48,543 nucleotides of DNA from CALBZE01 sp036381255 (lineage in GTDB: Bacteria > Gemmatimonadota > Gemmatimonadetes > Longimicrobiales > RSA9). A program made the position numbers and the translations under genes. Within the stretch, counting starts at the first letter, position 1. Every line of letters starts with the position of its first letter. The notes below the pieces were generated by a model. That model worked only from the letters and a program-made list of their open reading frames with translations, searched no databases and was not told the origin of the DNA. The DNA lies in NCBI GenBank assembly GCA_036381255.1, contig DASVDG010000138.1, positions 1 to 48,543 on the forward strand. The letters run 5' to 3'. Shown in pieces: positions 7,291 to 15,714 of the stretch.

Positions 7291-7661
7291 GCGCGGGCGG
7301 CCGGCGCATCCGGCGAGAGGATCTCCAGCAGCTCGTCCAGCTCGCTCTTCAGCAGCGCCGCCAGCTCCCGGTCCACGGCGCGCCCGGCCGTGGCCGCCAG
7401 CTCGCCGCCGCGCCGGAGCTGGTCGAGCTTCCGCTTCGCGCCCTGGATCGTGTACCCCTCCGTGTAGAGGAGCTCCTTCACGAGCAGGATCAACTCGACT
7501 TCCTTCCGCAGGTAGACCCGATTCCCCGACCGGTTCTTCGACGGGTTCAGCGCCGGGAACTGTGACTCCCAGTACCGCAGCACGTGCGGCTTCAGGCCGG
7601 CGAGGTCGCAGACCTCGCCGATGGAGTAGTACTCCTTCCGTGCGATCGGCTGTTCGCTCAT
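7287..7661 (-). CDS. MerR-family transcriptional regulator (small, no obvious ligand domain)
   Basis: 124 residues from the ATG at 7661. The N-terminal 75 residues are a MerR winged helix: 'YYSIGEVCDLAGLKPHVLRYWESQFPALNP' with the R-Y-W-E signature, then 'NRVYLRKEVELILLVKELLYTEGYTIQGAKRKL', the second helix-turn-helix. The rest is a short helical tail ('AALLKSELDELLEIL'), probably the dimer coiled coil; no Cys metal site is present. It is wedged between gpsA and surE with 4-base overlaps on both sides, so it is made with them. This small MerR type accompanies translation or lipid genes in many phyla; its target is not known. Confidence 0.92.
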   Translation of the reverse strand: MSEQPIARKEYYSIGEVCDLAGLKPHVLRYWESQFPALNPSKNRSGNRVYLRKEVELILLVKELLYTEGYTIQGAKRKLDQLRRGGELAATAGRAVDRELAALLKSELDELLEILSPDAPAARA

Positions 7662-8665
7662 TGCCAGAGCTCGGCCTTGGGTTCGCGCATCATCAGCTGG
7701 TCGACGGCGTCGCGCGGGTGGCGGCCTTCGAACAGGACCGCGTGGACCTCCTCGAGAATCGGCATCTCGACGCCGACACGCGCGGCCAGCGCGTGCGCCG
7801 CACGCGCCGTCTCGACGCCCTCGGCGACCATCCGCATCTCGGCGAGGATGTCGTTCAGCCGCCGGCCCTGGCCGAGAAGCATCCCGACGCGCCGGTTGCG
7901 GCTGAGCCCGCCGGTGCACGTCAGGATCAGGTCGCCCATCCCCGCGAGCCCCGCGAACGTCAGCGGACTCGCGCCGAGCGCGATGCCGAGCCGGCTGATC
8001 TCCGCCAGCCCGCGGGTGATCAGCGCGGCCATCGTGTTGTGGCCGAGGCCGAGCCCCGCGACCATCCCGGCCGCCAGCGCGATCACGTTCTTGAGCGCGC
8101 CGCCCAGCTCGACGCCGCGTACGTCATCCGTGGTGTAGACCCGGAAGTAGTCGGTCTGGAACAGCTCCTGGGCGCGCAGCGCCGCCTCCGGGTCCTCGCT
8201 GGCCACGGTCACCGCCGTCGGCTGCTCCTGCGCGACTTCGAGCGCGAAGCTTGGGCCGGAGAGGTAGCACGCTCGCGACGCGACGCTCGGCGCGACGTCC
8301 CGGATGACCTCCGCCATCGTCCGCAGCGTCGACGTCTCGATCCCCTTCGACGCGCTGACCAGCAGCGCGTCCGGGGCGAGGTGCGGCGCGGCCCCGGACA
8401 GGACCTCCCGCACGTACTGCGACGGGCTCACGGAGACGACGACACCGGCCCCGGCGACCGCCGCCGCCATGTCGTTCGTCGCCTGGAGGCGCGCGTCCAG
8501 CGCGATCCCCGGCAGGTACGTCGGGTTCTCGCGCTTCGCCTCGATCGCGTTCGCCACATCCGCGCTGTGCGCCCAGAGCGTGACCGGGCGCCCCTTCTTG
8601 GCCAGCAGGTTCGCCAGCGTCGTGCCCCAGCTCCCGGCGCCGAGCACCGAAATCTGTTCGGTCAT
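7658..8665 (-). CDS. gpsA: NAD(P)-dependent glycerol-3-phosphate dehydrogenase
   Basis: 335 residues. It reduces dihydroxyacetone phosphate to sn-glycerol-3-phosphate, the backbone for phospholipids. N-terminal Rossmann motif GAGSWGTTLANLLAKKG near residues 8-24, 'SASKGIE' , 'LSGPSFALEVA' and the catalytic-domain block 'GGALKNVIALAAGMVAGLGLGHNTMAALITRGL' with the active-site Lys. It follows plsY with an ATGA overlap: GpsA makes the acceptor that PlsY acylates, so the pair is functionally coherent. Confidence 0.97.
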   Translation of the reverse strand: MTEQISVLGAGSWGTTLANLLAKKGRPVTLWAHSADVANAIEAKRENPTYLPGIALDARLQATNDMAAAVAGAGVVVSVSPSQYVREVLSGAAPHLAPDALLVSASKGIETSTLRTMAEVIRDVAPSVASRACYLSGPSFALEVAQEQPTAVTVASEDPEAALRAQELFQTDYFRVYTTDDVRGVELGGALKNVIALAAGMVAGLGLGHNTMAALITRGLAEISRLGIALGASPLTFAGLAGMGDLILTCTGGLSRNRRVGMLLGQGRRLNDILAEMRMVAEGVETARAAHALAARVGVEMPILEEVHAVLFEGRHPRDAVDQLMMREPKAELWQ

Positions 8666-9270
8666 CGCACCTCCTTCACGCCCCTGCGGCCGAACCGGTG
8701 CTCCTCGCCCCGGAGCAGGCGCCGGATGTTGGACCGGTGCGCGTAGATCACGAACGCGGCCAGCGCCGCGGACACCCAGAAGACGGCGGTCGTGCCCCGG
8801 ATCGCGTAGACGATGAGCGGGAGCGTGAGCGCGGCGACGATCGACGCGAGCGAGACGATGCGTGTCGCAGCGACGACGGCGCTCCAGATCAGCACGCCGA
8901 CCAGAACGGCGAGCGGCGCCAGCGCGAGGAACACGCCCGCGCTGGTCGCGATCCCCTTCCCGCCCCGGAAGCGCACGTAGACGCTGAACACGTGTCCAAT
9001 GATCGCGGCGATGCCGTACGCCAGTGCCCACTCCGGCGCGGCGGCGTCGAGGCGCGGGAACACGAACGTCGGCAGCCACCCCTTGAAGATGTCGAACAGC
9101 AGCACCGGCAGGGCGAGCCGCCAGCCGAGCACGCGGAACGCGTTCGTCGCGCCCAGGTTGCCGCTGCCGTGCTGCCGGAGGTCGATCCCCCGCGCCCACC
9201 GGCCGACCAGGTAGCTCGTCGGGACGGCGCCGAGCAGGTAGCTCGCCAGGAGCAGCGGGATCGGGTTCAC
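8662..9270 (-). CDS. plsY: Acyl-phosphate:glycerol-3-phosphate acyltransferase PlsY
   Basis: 202 residues from GTG 9270, which overlaps the der stop (GTGA). PlsY is an inner-membrane enzyme that puts the first acyl chain on glycerol-3-phosphate using acyl phosphate. Its three cytoplasmic motifs are visible: 'GSGNLGATNAFRVLG', 'GHVFSVYVRFRGGKGIATSAG' and 'YAHRSNIRRLLRGEEHRFGRR' at the C-terminus. About five hydrophobic segments, as in the family. No plsX is in this window. Confidence 0.97.
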   Translation of the reverse strand: MNPIPLLLASYLLGAVPTSYLVGRWARGIDLRQHGSGNLGATNAFRVLGWRLALPVLLFDIFKGWLPTFVFPRLDAAAPEWALAYGIAAIIGHVFSVYVRFRGGKGIATSAGVFLALAPLAVLVGVLIWSAVVAATRIVSLASIVAALTLPLIVYAIRGTTAVFWVSAALAAFVIYAHRSNIRRLLRGEEHRFGRRGVKEVR

Positions 9271-10598
9271 CGCGCCTCCTCCCGGCGGCCGCGGAGCCGG
9301 ATGCGCACCGGCGCGCCGAGAAAGCCCCAGCGGTCGCGGAAAGCGTTGTGCAGGTACCGCATGTAGTGGTCCGGAATCCCCTTGGGCTGGTTCGTGAAGA
9401 GCACGAACGTCGGCGGCGTCGTCTCCGCCTGCGTCGCGAACAGGATCTTCACCTGCTGCCCGCGGAAGTGCGGCGGCGGCCGGCGCTCGACGAGGTGGCG
9501 CACGACCTCGTTGACCTCGTGCGTCGGGATGCGCCGCGCGCGCTCGGCAGCGACCTCGAGCACCAGGTCGAGCGCGCGCTGCACGCGCTGCCCGGTCAAC
9601 GCCGAGGTGAACAGGACCGGCACCCAGCGCAGCGACGGGGCGCGCTCCCGCAGGTGGCGCTCGTACGCGGCCGCCGTCCGCTCGTCCTTCTCGACCAGGT
9701 CCCACTTGTTCGCGACGACGACGAGGCCGCACCCGGCGTCCCACGCCTTCTCGGCGATCTTCAGGTCCTGGACGTGGACCTCCTCGCTCGAGTCGATCAG
9801 CAGCAGGCAGACGTCGGCGCGCTCGATCGCACGCGCCGTGCGCAGCGCGCTGTAGTACTCGAGGCCCGCCTCGATCCGGGCCTGCCGCCGGAGCCCCGCC
9901 GTGTCGATGAACACGAGCGTCCGGCCGTGGTAGCGCAGCGGCGTGTCCACGCTGTCCCGCGTGGTCCCCGCCACGTCCGTCACGACCATCCGCTCCTCGC
10001 CCAGCAGCCGGTTCACGAAGCTCGACTTCCCGACGTTCGGCTTGCCGATCACCGCGACGTGCAGCGTATCGTCTTCGGCCAGCTCCTCCGGCGTCTCCGG
10101 CAGGTGCGCGACGATCGCGTCCAGCACGTCGCCGGAGCCGCGGCCGGAGATCGCGCTGACCGGCACCGGCTCGCCCAGCCCGAGCGCCCAGAAGTCGTGG
10201 TGCCCCAGCTCCTCCGGCAGCCGGTCCAGCTTGTTCACCACCAGCACGACCGGCCGGGCCGAGCGCCGCAGGATCTCGGCGATGCGGTGGTCGACCGGGT
10301 GCGGTCCCGCCTTCCCGTCGACCATGAACACGACGACGTCGGACTCCTCGATCGCGGCCAGGACCTGGCGGCGGATCGCCGCCGCCATCGGCTCCTCCGT
10401 CTCCGTCTCGAGCCCGCCCGTGTCCACGACGTAGAAGTGGTGCCCCGCCCACTCCGCCGGCGCGAAGTGACGGTCCCGCGTCACGCCCGGGATGTCCTCG
10501 ACGATCGCTTCGCGGCGGCCCAGCACCCGGTTGAAGAACGTCGACTTGCCCACGTTCGGCCGGCCGACCACCGCCACGACGGGGAGTGCGCGCTTCAC
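9267..10598 (-). CDS. der: Ribosome-assembly GTPase Der (EngA)
   Basis: 443 residues with the diagnostic tandem G domains. First G domain: G1 GRPNVGKST near residues 12-20, 'DTGG' , 'NKLD'. Second: GKPNVGKSS, 'DTAG', 'NKWD'. The C-terminal ~80 residues are the KH-like domain ('HFRGQQVKILFATQAETTPPTFVLFTNQPKGIPDHYMRYLHNAFR' region). Der acts in 50S subunit maturation. It has 4-base overlaps with the DUF512 gene before it and plsY after it. The order DUF512-der-plsY-gpsA also occurs in Clostridia, an example of a long-conserved but unexplained grouping. Confidence 0.97.
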   Translation of the reverse strand: MKRALPVVAVVGRPNVGKSTFFNRVLGRREAIVEDIPGVTRDRHFAPAEWAGHHFYVVDTGGLETETEEPMAAAIRRQVLAAIEESDVVVFMVDGKAGPHPVDHRIAEILRRSARPVVLVVNKLDRLPEELGHHDFWALGLGEPVPVSAISGRGSGDVLDAIVAHLPETPEELAEDDTLHVAVIGKPNVGKSSFVNRLLGEERMVVTDVAGTTRDSVDTPLRYHGRTLVFIDTAGLRRQARIEAGLEYYSALRTARAIERADVCLLLIDSSEEVHVQDLKIAEKAWDAGCGLVVVANKWDLVEKDERTAAAYERHLRERAPSLRWVPVLFTSALTGQRVQRALDLVLEVAAERARRIPTHEVNEVVRHLVERRPPPHFRGQQVKILFATQAETTPPTFVLFTNQPKGIPDHYMRYLHNAFRDRWGFLGAPVRIRLRGRREEAR

Positions 10599-11869
10599 GG
10601 GGCCGTCAGCGTCGAGAGGAGCTCGTACCCCGGCGTCACGCGCGCCGGCGCGACCCGGTCGGTGAATTCCGCGAGCGGGAGATCGTCGATGAAGACCGCG
10701 TCGTCGTTCAGCGATTCGGCCGGGAGCAGCACCCGGTCGAACGGGCCGCGCGCCTCGACCGCGCGCAGCATGTCCCGCCCCGGGAGCAGACCCGCCGTGT
10801 TGACCGTCGGGCCGAACAACGTGTTCTCGACGCCGAGCACCGTCACGGCCGCGCCGGTTGCGCGCTCCAGGCGGCCGCGCAGCCCCTCGAAGACCGGCGC
10901 CATCCGCGTCCCGGTCACGATGGCGATCCGCTCGCCCGGGAGCGCCGGCGCGTCCTTCAGCCCCGCATCGAAGTCATCCAGCAGCTTGCGCACCGAGCCG
11001 ACGCCGTTCTCCGTCAACGGCCAATCGTCGTAGTACGACGTCTCCGGCACCGGCCGCCCGGCGATGAAGAACATCTCGTCGCCGATGTACGCCCACCCGG
11101 TGCCGCGCTCGGCGAGCGCCCGCTCGCGCGCGCCGTCGACCCGGTCGATCGCCGCCGCCGCCTCGGCCGGCGTCAGCAGCCGGACCGGCCGGCCCAGGTT
11201 GTACTGCGTCAGCCCCACCGGCACGACGGACAGGCTGAGGATCCCGGGGCCGAGCGCCCACAGCTCCTCGATCGTCCGATCCAGGTGCGCGCCGTCGTTC
11301 CACCCCGGGCACAGCACGACCTGCGTGTGGACGTCGATCCCCTCGTCCGTCAGGCGTCGGAGCTGCTCCACGATCTCGCCGCCCCGCGGCACGCCGAGGA
11401 TCCGCATCCGGACCTCCGGCTCCGTCGCGTGCACGCTCACGTACAACGGCGAGAGCCGCTGGTCGATCAGACGCTGGAAACCCCGCGGCCCCAGGTTCGT
11501 CAGCGTCACGTAGTTGCCGTAGGTGAACGACAGCCGGAAGTCGTCGTCGCGCAGGTTGAGCGTGCGCCGCACGCCCGCCGGGTTGCCGTCGATGAAGCAG
11601 AAGACGCACTTGTTCGCACACTCGCGCACCGCGTCCGGCGCCGGAACGATGCCCAGCGACTCGCCCGGGTCCTTCTCGATCTCGTAGATCGTCCGCTCCG
11701 CACCGTCGGGAGATGAGACCTCGACCTCCAGCAGGCCATCCGCCTCCAGGAACCGGAAATCGATGGTATCCCGCACCGGCTCGCCGTTGATCCGCACGAT
11801 GCGGCTGCCGATCCGGAGCTCGAGCTCCTCGGCGATGCTGCCGGGGACGATCTGTGCGACTCGGACCAT
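10595..11869 (-). CDS. PDZ / radical SAM / DUF512 protein
   Basis: 424 residues. The first ~60 residues form a PDZ-like domain ('VPGSIAEELELRIGSRIVRINGEPVRD'). Residues 84-91 hold a radical SAM cluster motif C-x3-C-x2-C (ECANKCVFCFID), followed by a TIM-barrel-like region and a C-terminal DUF512 domain ('VTGTRMAPVF', 'ENTLFGPTVNTAGLLPG'). The fold predicts a 4Fe-4S, SAM-cleaving enzyme with a peptide-binding module. The family is widespread (Clostridia, cyanobacteria) yet has no assigned reaction. It is the first gene of the der-plsY-gpsA operon here, with ATG at 11869 and AAGGG upstream. Family call firm, role unknown. Confidence 0.9.
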   Translation of the reverse strand: MVRVAQIVPGSIAEELELRIGSRIVRINGEPVRDTIDFRFLEADGLLEVEVSSPDGAERTIYEIEKDPGESLGIVPAPDAVRECANKCVFCFIDGNPAGVRRTLNLRDDDFRLSFTYGNYVTLTNLGPRGFQRLIDQRLSPLYVSVHATEPEVRMRILGVPRGGEIVEQLRRLTDEGIDVHTQVVLCPGWNDGAHLDRTIEELWALGPGILSLSVVPVGLTQYNLGRPVRLLTPAEAAAAIDRVDGARERALAERGTGWAYIGDEMFFIAGRPVPETSYYDDWPLTENGVGSVRKLLDDFDAGLKDAPALPGERIAIVTGTRMAPVFEGLRGRLERATGAAVTVLGVENTLFGPTVNTAGLLPGRDMLRAVEARGPFDRVLLPAESLNDDAVFIDDLPLAEFTDRVAPARVTPGYELLSTLTAP

Positions 11870-11882
11870 GTGCCCTTACGCT

Positions 11883-11908
11883 TCGGGGCGGCACGCCGGC
11901 CGCCCCGA
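11883..11908. promoter_or_regulatory. 10-bp hairpin in the leader of the DUF512-der operon
   Basis: Arms 11883-11892 and 11899-11908 (TCGGGGCGGC / GCCGCCCCGA) with a 6-base loop, 13 bases upstream of the DUF512 start codon. In RNA it would sit just before the ribosome-binding site. The rest of this 163-base divergent space holds an A/T-rich patch (GAAAATTTAAGATAA, about 11926-11940) that may contain promoters for both directions; no clear -35/-10 pair was fixed. Confidence 0.35.
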
Positions 11909-12032
11909 GAACTGGTCGAAAGTTCCGAAAATTTAAGATAACCCACCCCGGCGCCGCCTTCAAGCGCCGGGCGGCAAGGATCGTGCAGCGACCGGGCACG
12001 GAGCGTCGGCACCCGGGGGAGCGGAGGCGCGC

Positions 12033-12869
12033 ATGGCCGACATCGGCGGGTTCCTGAAACAGACCGCCCGGGAGGCGATCGGCGACAACCTGACGGGCGA
12101 GGCCGCCAAGGTCGCGTACTACTTCTTCCTCTCGCTGTTTCCGCTCATCCTCGTCCTCTTCGCGCTGACCGGCCTCCTCGGCGGCGACGCGGCGTTCCGC
12201 TGGATCATGGGTCGGCTCGAGACCGCGCTGCCCGCCGACACCGCGACGTACCTCGAACGCTTCGTCCGGCAGGTGACGGACCAGCCGCGGCCGGGCGTCC
12301 TGTCCATCGGGATCCTGCTGACGCTGTGGTCCGCGTCCAATGTCTTCACGGCGTTCGCGGACGGACTCAACACGATGTACGACGTCGAGGAGACGCGGTC
12401 CTGGTGGAAGAAGCGGCTGGTCGCGATCGCGCTCCTCGTCGCGACCGCCGTGCTCATCGTCGGCAGCGCGACCGCGATCCTCGCCGGCGGCGCGATCGGA
12501 CGAGCGCTCGGCGTGGGCGCGCTCTGGAACGCGCTGGTCCTCCCGATCGCCTTCGTGCTCTTGACGCTCGGGCTCTGGCTCATCTACTACTTCCTGCCGG
12601 CCGTCGAGTCCCGCCGCCGCAAGGGCCGCATCCTCGTCGGCGCGATCTTCGGCGCCCTGGTCTGGATCGGCGCGACCTACCTGTTCCGGCTCTACGTGGC
12701 CAACTTCGGCAGCTACGGCGAGACGTACGGCTTCGTCGGAGCCGTCATCGTGCTGCTGCTCTGGCTCTATCTCAGCGCGCTCGCCGTACTCCTCGGCGGC
12801 GAGGTCGCCGCGGTGCTGGAATCGCGGGCGCGCCCCGCCGGCCGCGCGGAGCGACGCGCCGCGGCGTGA
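12033..12869 (+). CDS. YihY/BrkB-family inner-membrane protein
   Basis: 278 residues, ATG at 12033 with GGAGG upstream. Six hydrophobic segments and the family marks: 'AAKVAYYFFLSLFPLILVLFALTGLLGG' (helix 1 with the A-x-x-YY..S..PL pattern), 'LWSASNVFTAFADGLNTMYDVEETRSWWKKRLVAIALL', 'IYYFLPAVESRRRKGRILVGAIFGALVWIGATYLFRLYVANFGSYGETYGFVGAVIVLLLWLYLSALAVLLGGEV'. Once called RNase BN in error and now an uncharacterised membrane family, sometimes linked to virulence or lipid transport. It is the only plus-strand gene between 2.6 kb and the window end and stands alone. Confidence 0.92.
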   Translation: MADIGGFLKQTAREAIGDNLTGEAAKVAYYFFLSLFPLILVLFALTGLLGGDAAFRWIMGRLETALPADTATYLERFVRQVTDQPRPGVLSIGILLTLWSASNVFTAFADGLNTMYDVEETRSWWKKRLVAIALLVATAVLIVGSATAILAGGAIGRALGVGALWNALVLPIAFVLLTLGLWLIYYFLPAVESRRRKGRILVGAIFGALVWIGATYLFRLYVANFGSYGETYGFVGAVIVLLLWLYLSALAVLLGGEVAAVLESRARPAGRAERRAAA

Positions 12870-12889
12870 GCGCCGACGCCCAAACGAAA

Positions 12890-12915
12890 CGGGGCGCCCT
12901 CGAACGGACGCCCCG
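12890..12915 (-). terminator. Hairpin between convergent brkB-like and TPR genes
   Basis: CGGGGCG (12890-12896) pairs with CGCCCCG (12909-12915) across a 12-base loop, 20 bases after the plus-strand stop and 26 bases after the minus-strand stop. On the minus strand it is followed by TTTCGTTTG, a weak T-tract, so it probably terminates the TPR gene and may serve both. Confidence 0.55.
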
Positions 12916-12941
12916 CTCCGATCGATCCCCGCGAACGCGGT

Positions 12942-14432
12942 CTACTGGATCTGCTTGTAGCTCCAGCCGGCCAGCTCGCCGGTCACCGGCACCGACACAC
13001 GGAACTCCGCCGTGGCGTTGGCCGCCGGCGCGGTGACGGTGACGTCCTGGGTCCCGATCACGGCGCCCTTCGCATCGCGCAGCTCGATGCGCAGCCGGAT
13101 CGGCGCGCCCTCCGCGACCTTCAGGTTCATGATCCGGCCGCTCATCGTGACCTCGTCGTCGCCGGGCAGGAGGCTCACGTCCATCACCTCGAACTGCGCT
13201 TCCTCGTGGCGCTTGAGCGCGGCGCGGATCTTCTCGCGGTACTGCTCCTTGGCCGCTTCGTCCGACGTCAGCTCGCTCAGCGCCTGGTACGCGCGCGCCA
13301 TGTAGGCGATGATGTTGCGGTTCGACGGATCCAGCTCGAGGACCTTCTCGGCGGACGACGCGAGCTCCGTGTGGATCTCCGCGAGCTCCGCCGCGAGCGA
13401 GTCGGCCGCGGCGCCCTTCGCCGCTTCCCGCTCATCCTCCAGCGCGTCGGCCCGCATGAACAGCGCCTGCGCCAGGTTGTAGTACCCGTCGCGCGAGTAC
13501 GGGTTGACCTGCACCGCCTTCCGGAACGCGTTGGCAGACTGCTCGTACTTCTCGGCCTGGAACAGCCCGACGCCCATGTTCAGGTAGTGGTTGTACGTCA
13601 GGTCGTCGCGGTCGATGAGCTCCGCGTAGATCTGGTCCGCCTCCGCGGTCTTGCCTTGCCGCGCCAGCACGTCGGCCAGGTTGACCCGCGCCCGGATGTT
13701 CGTCGGGTCCTCGGCCAGGACCTCCCGGAACAGCGCCTCCGCTTCGGCGTCCCGGCCGCTCGACGACAGCAGCTGCGCCAGGTTCGACAAGGCGATCTCC
13801 TCGTTCGCCGCCCAGTCGGCCTGGGTCGCGGAGTCGAGCTGCATCTTCGGCGTCGAGCGCAGGATCTCGAGCGCGCCGCGGTACGCCGAGATCGCCTTGT
13901 CGACCTCGTTCTTCCGGGCGTAGAAGACGCCGAGCTGGAGCCGCGCCTCGGGGCGCCCCTGAAAGATCGCGTCCGCCTTCTCCATCTGCGCGATCGCGGC
14001 GTCGAGGTCGTCCTGCTGGATCGCGCCGACACCCTCGTTGTACGCGCGCACCCAGGCGTTCTCGCGCTCCCTGTCGATCTGCTCCTCGAAGCCGGGGTAG
14101 AGCGCCACCGCCTTGTCCCACGCGGCGTCCGCGCTGTCGAAGGCGCCCAGGTTCGCGTGCGCCTGGCCGGCCAGGAACCAGCCCTGCGGGTTCGTCGAGT
14201 CCTCCTGGATCGCGAGCTTCGCGCTCTCCAGCGCCTGCTGGTACAGCTGCTGCTTGTCGGCGTCCGACGACCTCAGCATCGCCAGCGCGATGTTCTGCTC
14301 GGCCTCGCGGGTGTGGTCGTTGTCCTTGGGCTCGAACCCGTCCGCCGCGGATCCGCCGGCGCCACCCGACGCACAGGCGCCGGCCGCCACTCCCAAGAAC
14401 AGGGCGAGGATGAGACCGGTGGTGCGGTTCAT
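12942..14432 (-). CDS. TPR-repeat lipoprotein with C-terminal FxLYD-like domain
   Basis: 496 residues from the ATG at 14432 (GGAGG upstream). The N-terminus is a lipoprotein signal with the acylated Cys at position 20 (A-G-A-C-A). Residues ~45-420 hold a chain of tetratricopeptide repeats, e.g. 'PQGWFLAGQAHANLGAFDSADAAWDKAVALYP', 'PEARLQLGVFYARKNEVDKAISAYRGALEI', 'IRARVNLADVLARQGKTAEADQIYAELI' and 'NHYLNMGVGLFQAEKYEQSANAFRKAV'. The last ~85 residues are a beta-rich domain ending in K-Q-I-Q. Such proteins scaffold envelope complexes. No partner is coded next to it, so no pathway is assigned. Confidence 0.85.
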   Translation of the reverse strand: MNRTTGLILALFLGVAAGACASGGAGGSAADGFEPKDNDHTREAEQNIALAMLRSSDADKQQLYQQALESAKLAIQEDSTNPQGWFLAGQAHANLGAFDSADAAWDKAVALYPGFEEQIDRERENAWVRAYNEGVGAIQQDDLDAAIAQMEKADAIFQGRPEARLQLGVFYARKNEVDKAISAYRGALEILRSTPKMQLDSATQADWAANEEIALSNLAQLLSSSGRDAEAEALFREVLAEDPTNIRARVNLADVLARQGKTAEADQIYAELIDRDDLTYNHYLNMGVGLFQAEKYEQSANAFRKAVQVNPYSRDGYYNLAQALFMRADALEDEREAAKGAAADSLAAELAEIHTELASSAEKVLELDPSNRNIIAYMARAYQALSELTSDEAAKEQYREKIRAALKRHEEAQFEVMDVSLLPGDDEVTMSGRIMNLKVAEGAPIRLRIELRDAKGAVIGTQDVTVTAPAANATAEFRVSVPVTGELAGWSYKQIQ

Positions 14433-14487
14433 CCAGGAACCTCCAGTTTGATTGTGGATACGGAACGCGTCCCGTTGGACGCGGGGT

Positions 14488-15654
14488 TCAATCGTTCGAC
14501 GTGCCGCCGCGCTCGAGCGCGAGCCGCACCTCGTAAGGCGCCAGGTCGAGCGCGCGCGCGGCTCGAACCACGTCCTCGTACTCCGGCTTGACCCGCTCGG
14601 CGCCGCCCGGCAGGCGGACCCGCTTGCGCCGCACCGTGTGACCCCGCCATTCGACGGCGTCCTCTTCGCGTGGGAGCGCGGGCCGCTCGACCGGCCAGTA
14701 CCGCGCGCCGATCGTCGTCGTGCCGGTAAACAGCGCGTCGAGCGCACGATCCAACGCGGCCTCCGGCACCAGCGCCTCGAACCGGAGCCCCGGCCGGCCC
14801 TTCTTCATCCCCAGCGGGACGACGACCGCGTCGAGCGCGCCGGCCTCGAGGAGCGCGTCCTGCGCCGAAGGCACGTACTCCGGCGGCAGGTCGTCCACGT
14901 CGGCCTGGACCAGGTACAACCGGCCCGCCGCGCCGGCCGGCACGTCCCCCACGACTACGCGCAGGCAGTTCGGCCGGTCCTGCGGGTCGCGCGTGCCGGC
15001 GCCGAAGCCGCTGCGGCCCACGATGAAATCTGACGGCGCGGCTCGCCCTTCGGTCACAACCGCCAGGATCGCCGCCCCGGTCGGCGTCGTGCACTCGCCC
15101 GCGTACCCGGCGTCGCGCACCGGCAGGCCGGTCAGCAGCTTCAGCGTCGCCGGCGCGGGCAGCGGAAAGCGCCCGTGGGCGATGTCGACCGTCCCGCTGC
15201 CGACCGTCACCGGCCGGGTGAAGCAACGCTCGATCCCGAGCGCGTCGAGCGCGGCCACGGCGCAGAGCACGTCGAGGATCGCGTCGAGCGCGCCCACCTC
15301 GTGGAAGTGGACCTTTTCGACCGTCGTGCCGTGGACCTCCGCCTCGGCCTCGGCGATGCGCCGAAAGATCGCGCCGGCCGTTCGCTTGACGGCGTCCGGC
15401 GCGGACGCGCGGTCCACGATCTCGAGCACGTGGCGCAGGTGCCGGTGCGCGTGTTCGTGCGGCAGCTCGAAGCGGACGCGGCCGCAGTCGATCCCGCAGC
15501 GCGTGGCCCGCTCGACGATGACCGTGATGTCCCCGAGCCCGAGCGACGCGGCGAACTGCTTCAACCACTCCGGATCGAGCCCGATATCGATCAGCGCGCC
15601 GAGGATCATGTCTCCGCTGATCCCGGCGAACGGATCAAAGATCAGCCCGCGCAA
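14488..15654 (-). CDS. larC: Nickel pincer cofactor biosynthesis protein LarC
   Basis: 388 residues, complete in one frame. LarC is the CTP-dependent nickel insertase that finishes the pyridinium-3,5-bisthiocarboxylate mononucleotide (nickel pincer) cofactor of lactate racemase and related LarA enzymes. Seen: 'FDPFAGISGDMILGALIDIGLD' at the N-terminus, a His-rich stretch (HEHAHRHLRH near residue 66), 'VHFHEVGALDAILD', 'CTTPTGAAIL' and the C-terminal 'VDDLPPEY'. In Lactobacillus the gene is split and joined by frameshifting; here LarC1 and LarC2 parts are continuous. No larA, larB or larE is nearby. Confidence 0.93.
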   Translation of the reverse strand: MRGLIFDPFAGISGDMILGALIDIGLDPEWLKQFAASLGLGDITVIVERATRCGIDCGRVRFELPHEHAHRHLRHVLEIVDRASAPDAVKRTAGAIFRRIAEAEAEVHGTTVEKVHFHEVGALDAILDVLCAVAALDALGIERCFTRPVTVGSGTVDIAHGRFPLPAPATLKLLTGLPVRDAGYAGECTTPTGAAILAVVTEGRAAPSDFIVGRSGFGAGTRDPQDRPNCLRVVVGDVPAGAAGRLYLVQADVDDLPPEYVPSAQDALLEAGALDAVVVPLGMKKGRPGLRFEALVPEAALDRALDALFTGTTTIGARYWPVERPALPREEDAVEWRGHTVRRKRVRLPGGAERVKPEYEDVVRAARALDLAPYEVRLALERGGTSND

Positions 15655-15714
15655 GGGGCCTCCATTTCACGGTTTAGGCAAGCGCGCGAAATATAGGTGC
15701 GCCGGTCGGATTCG

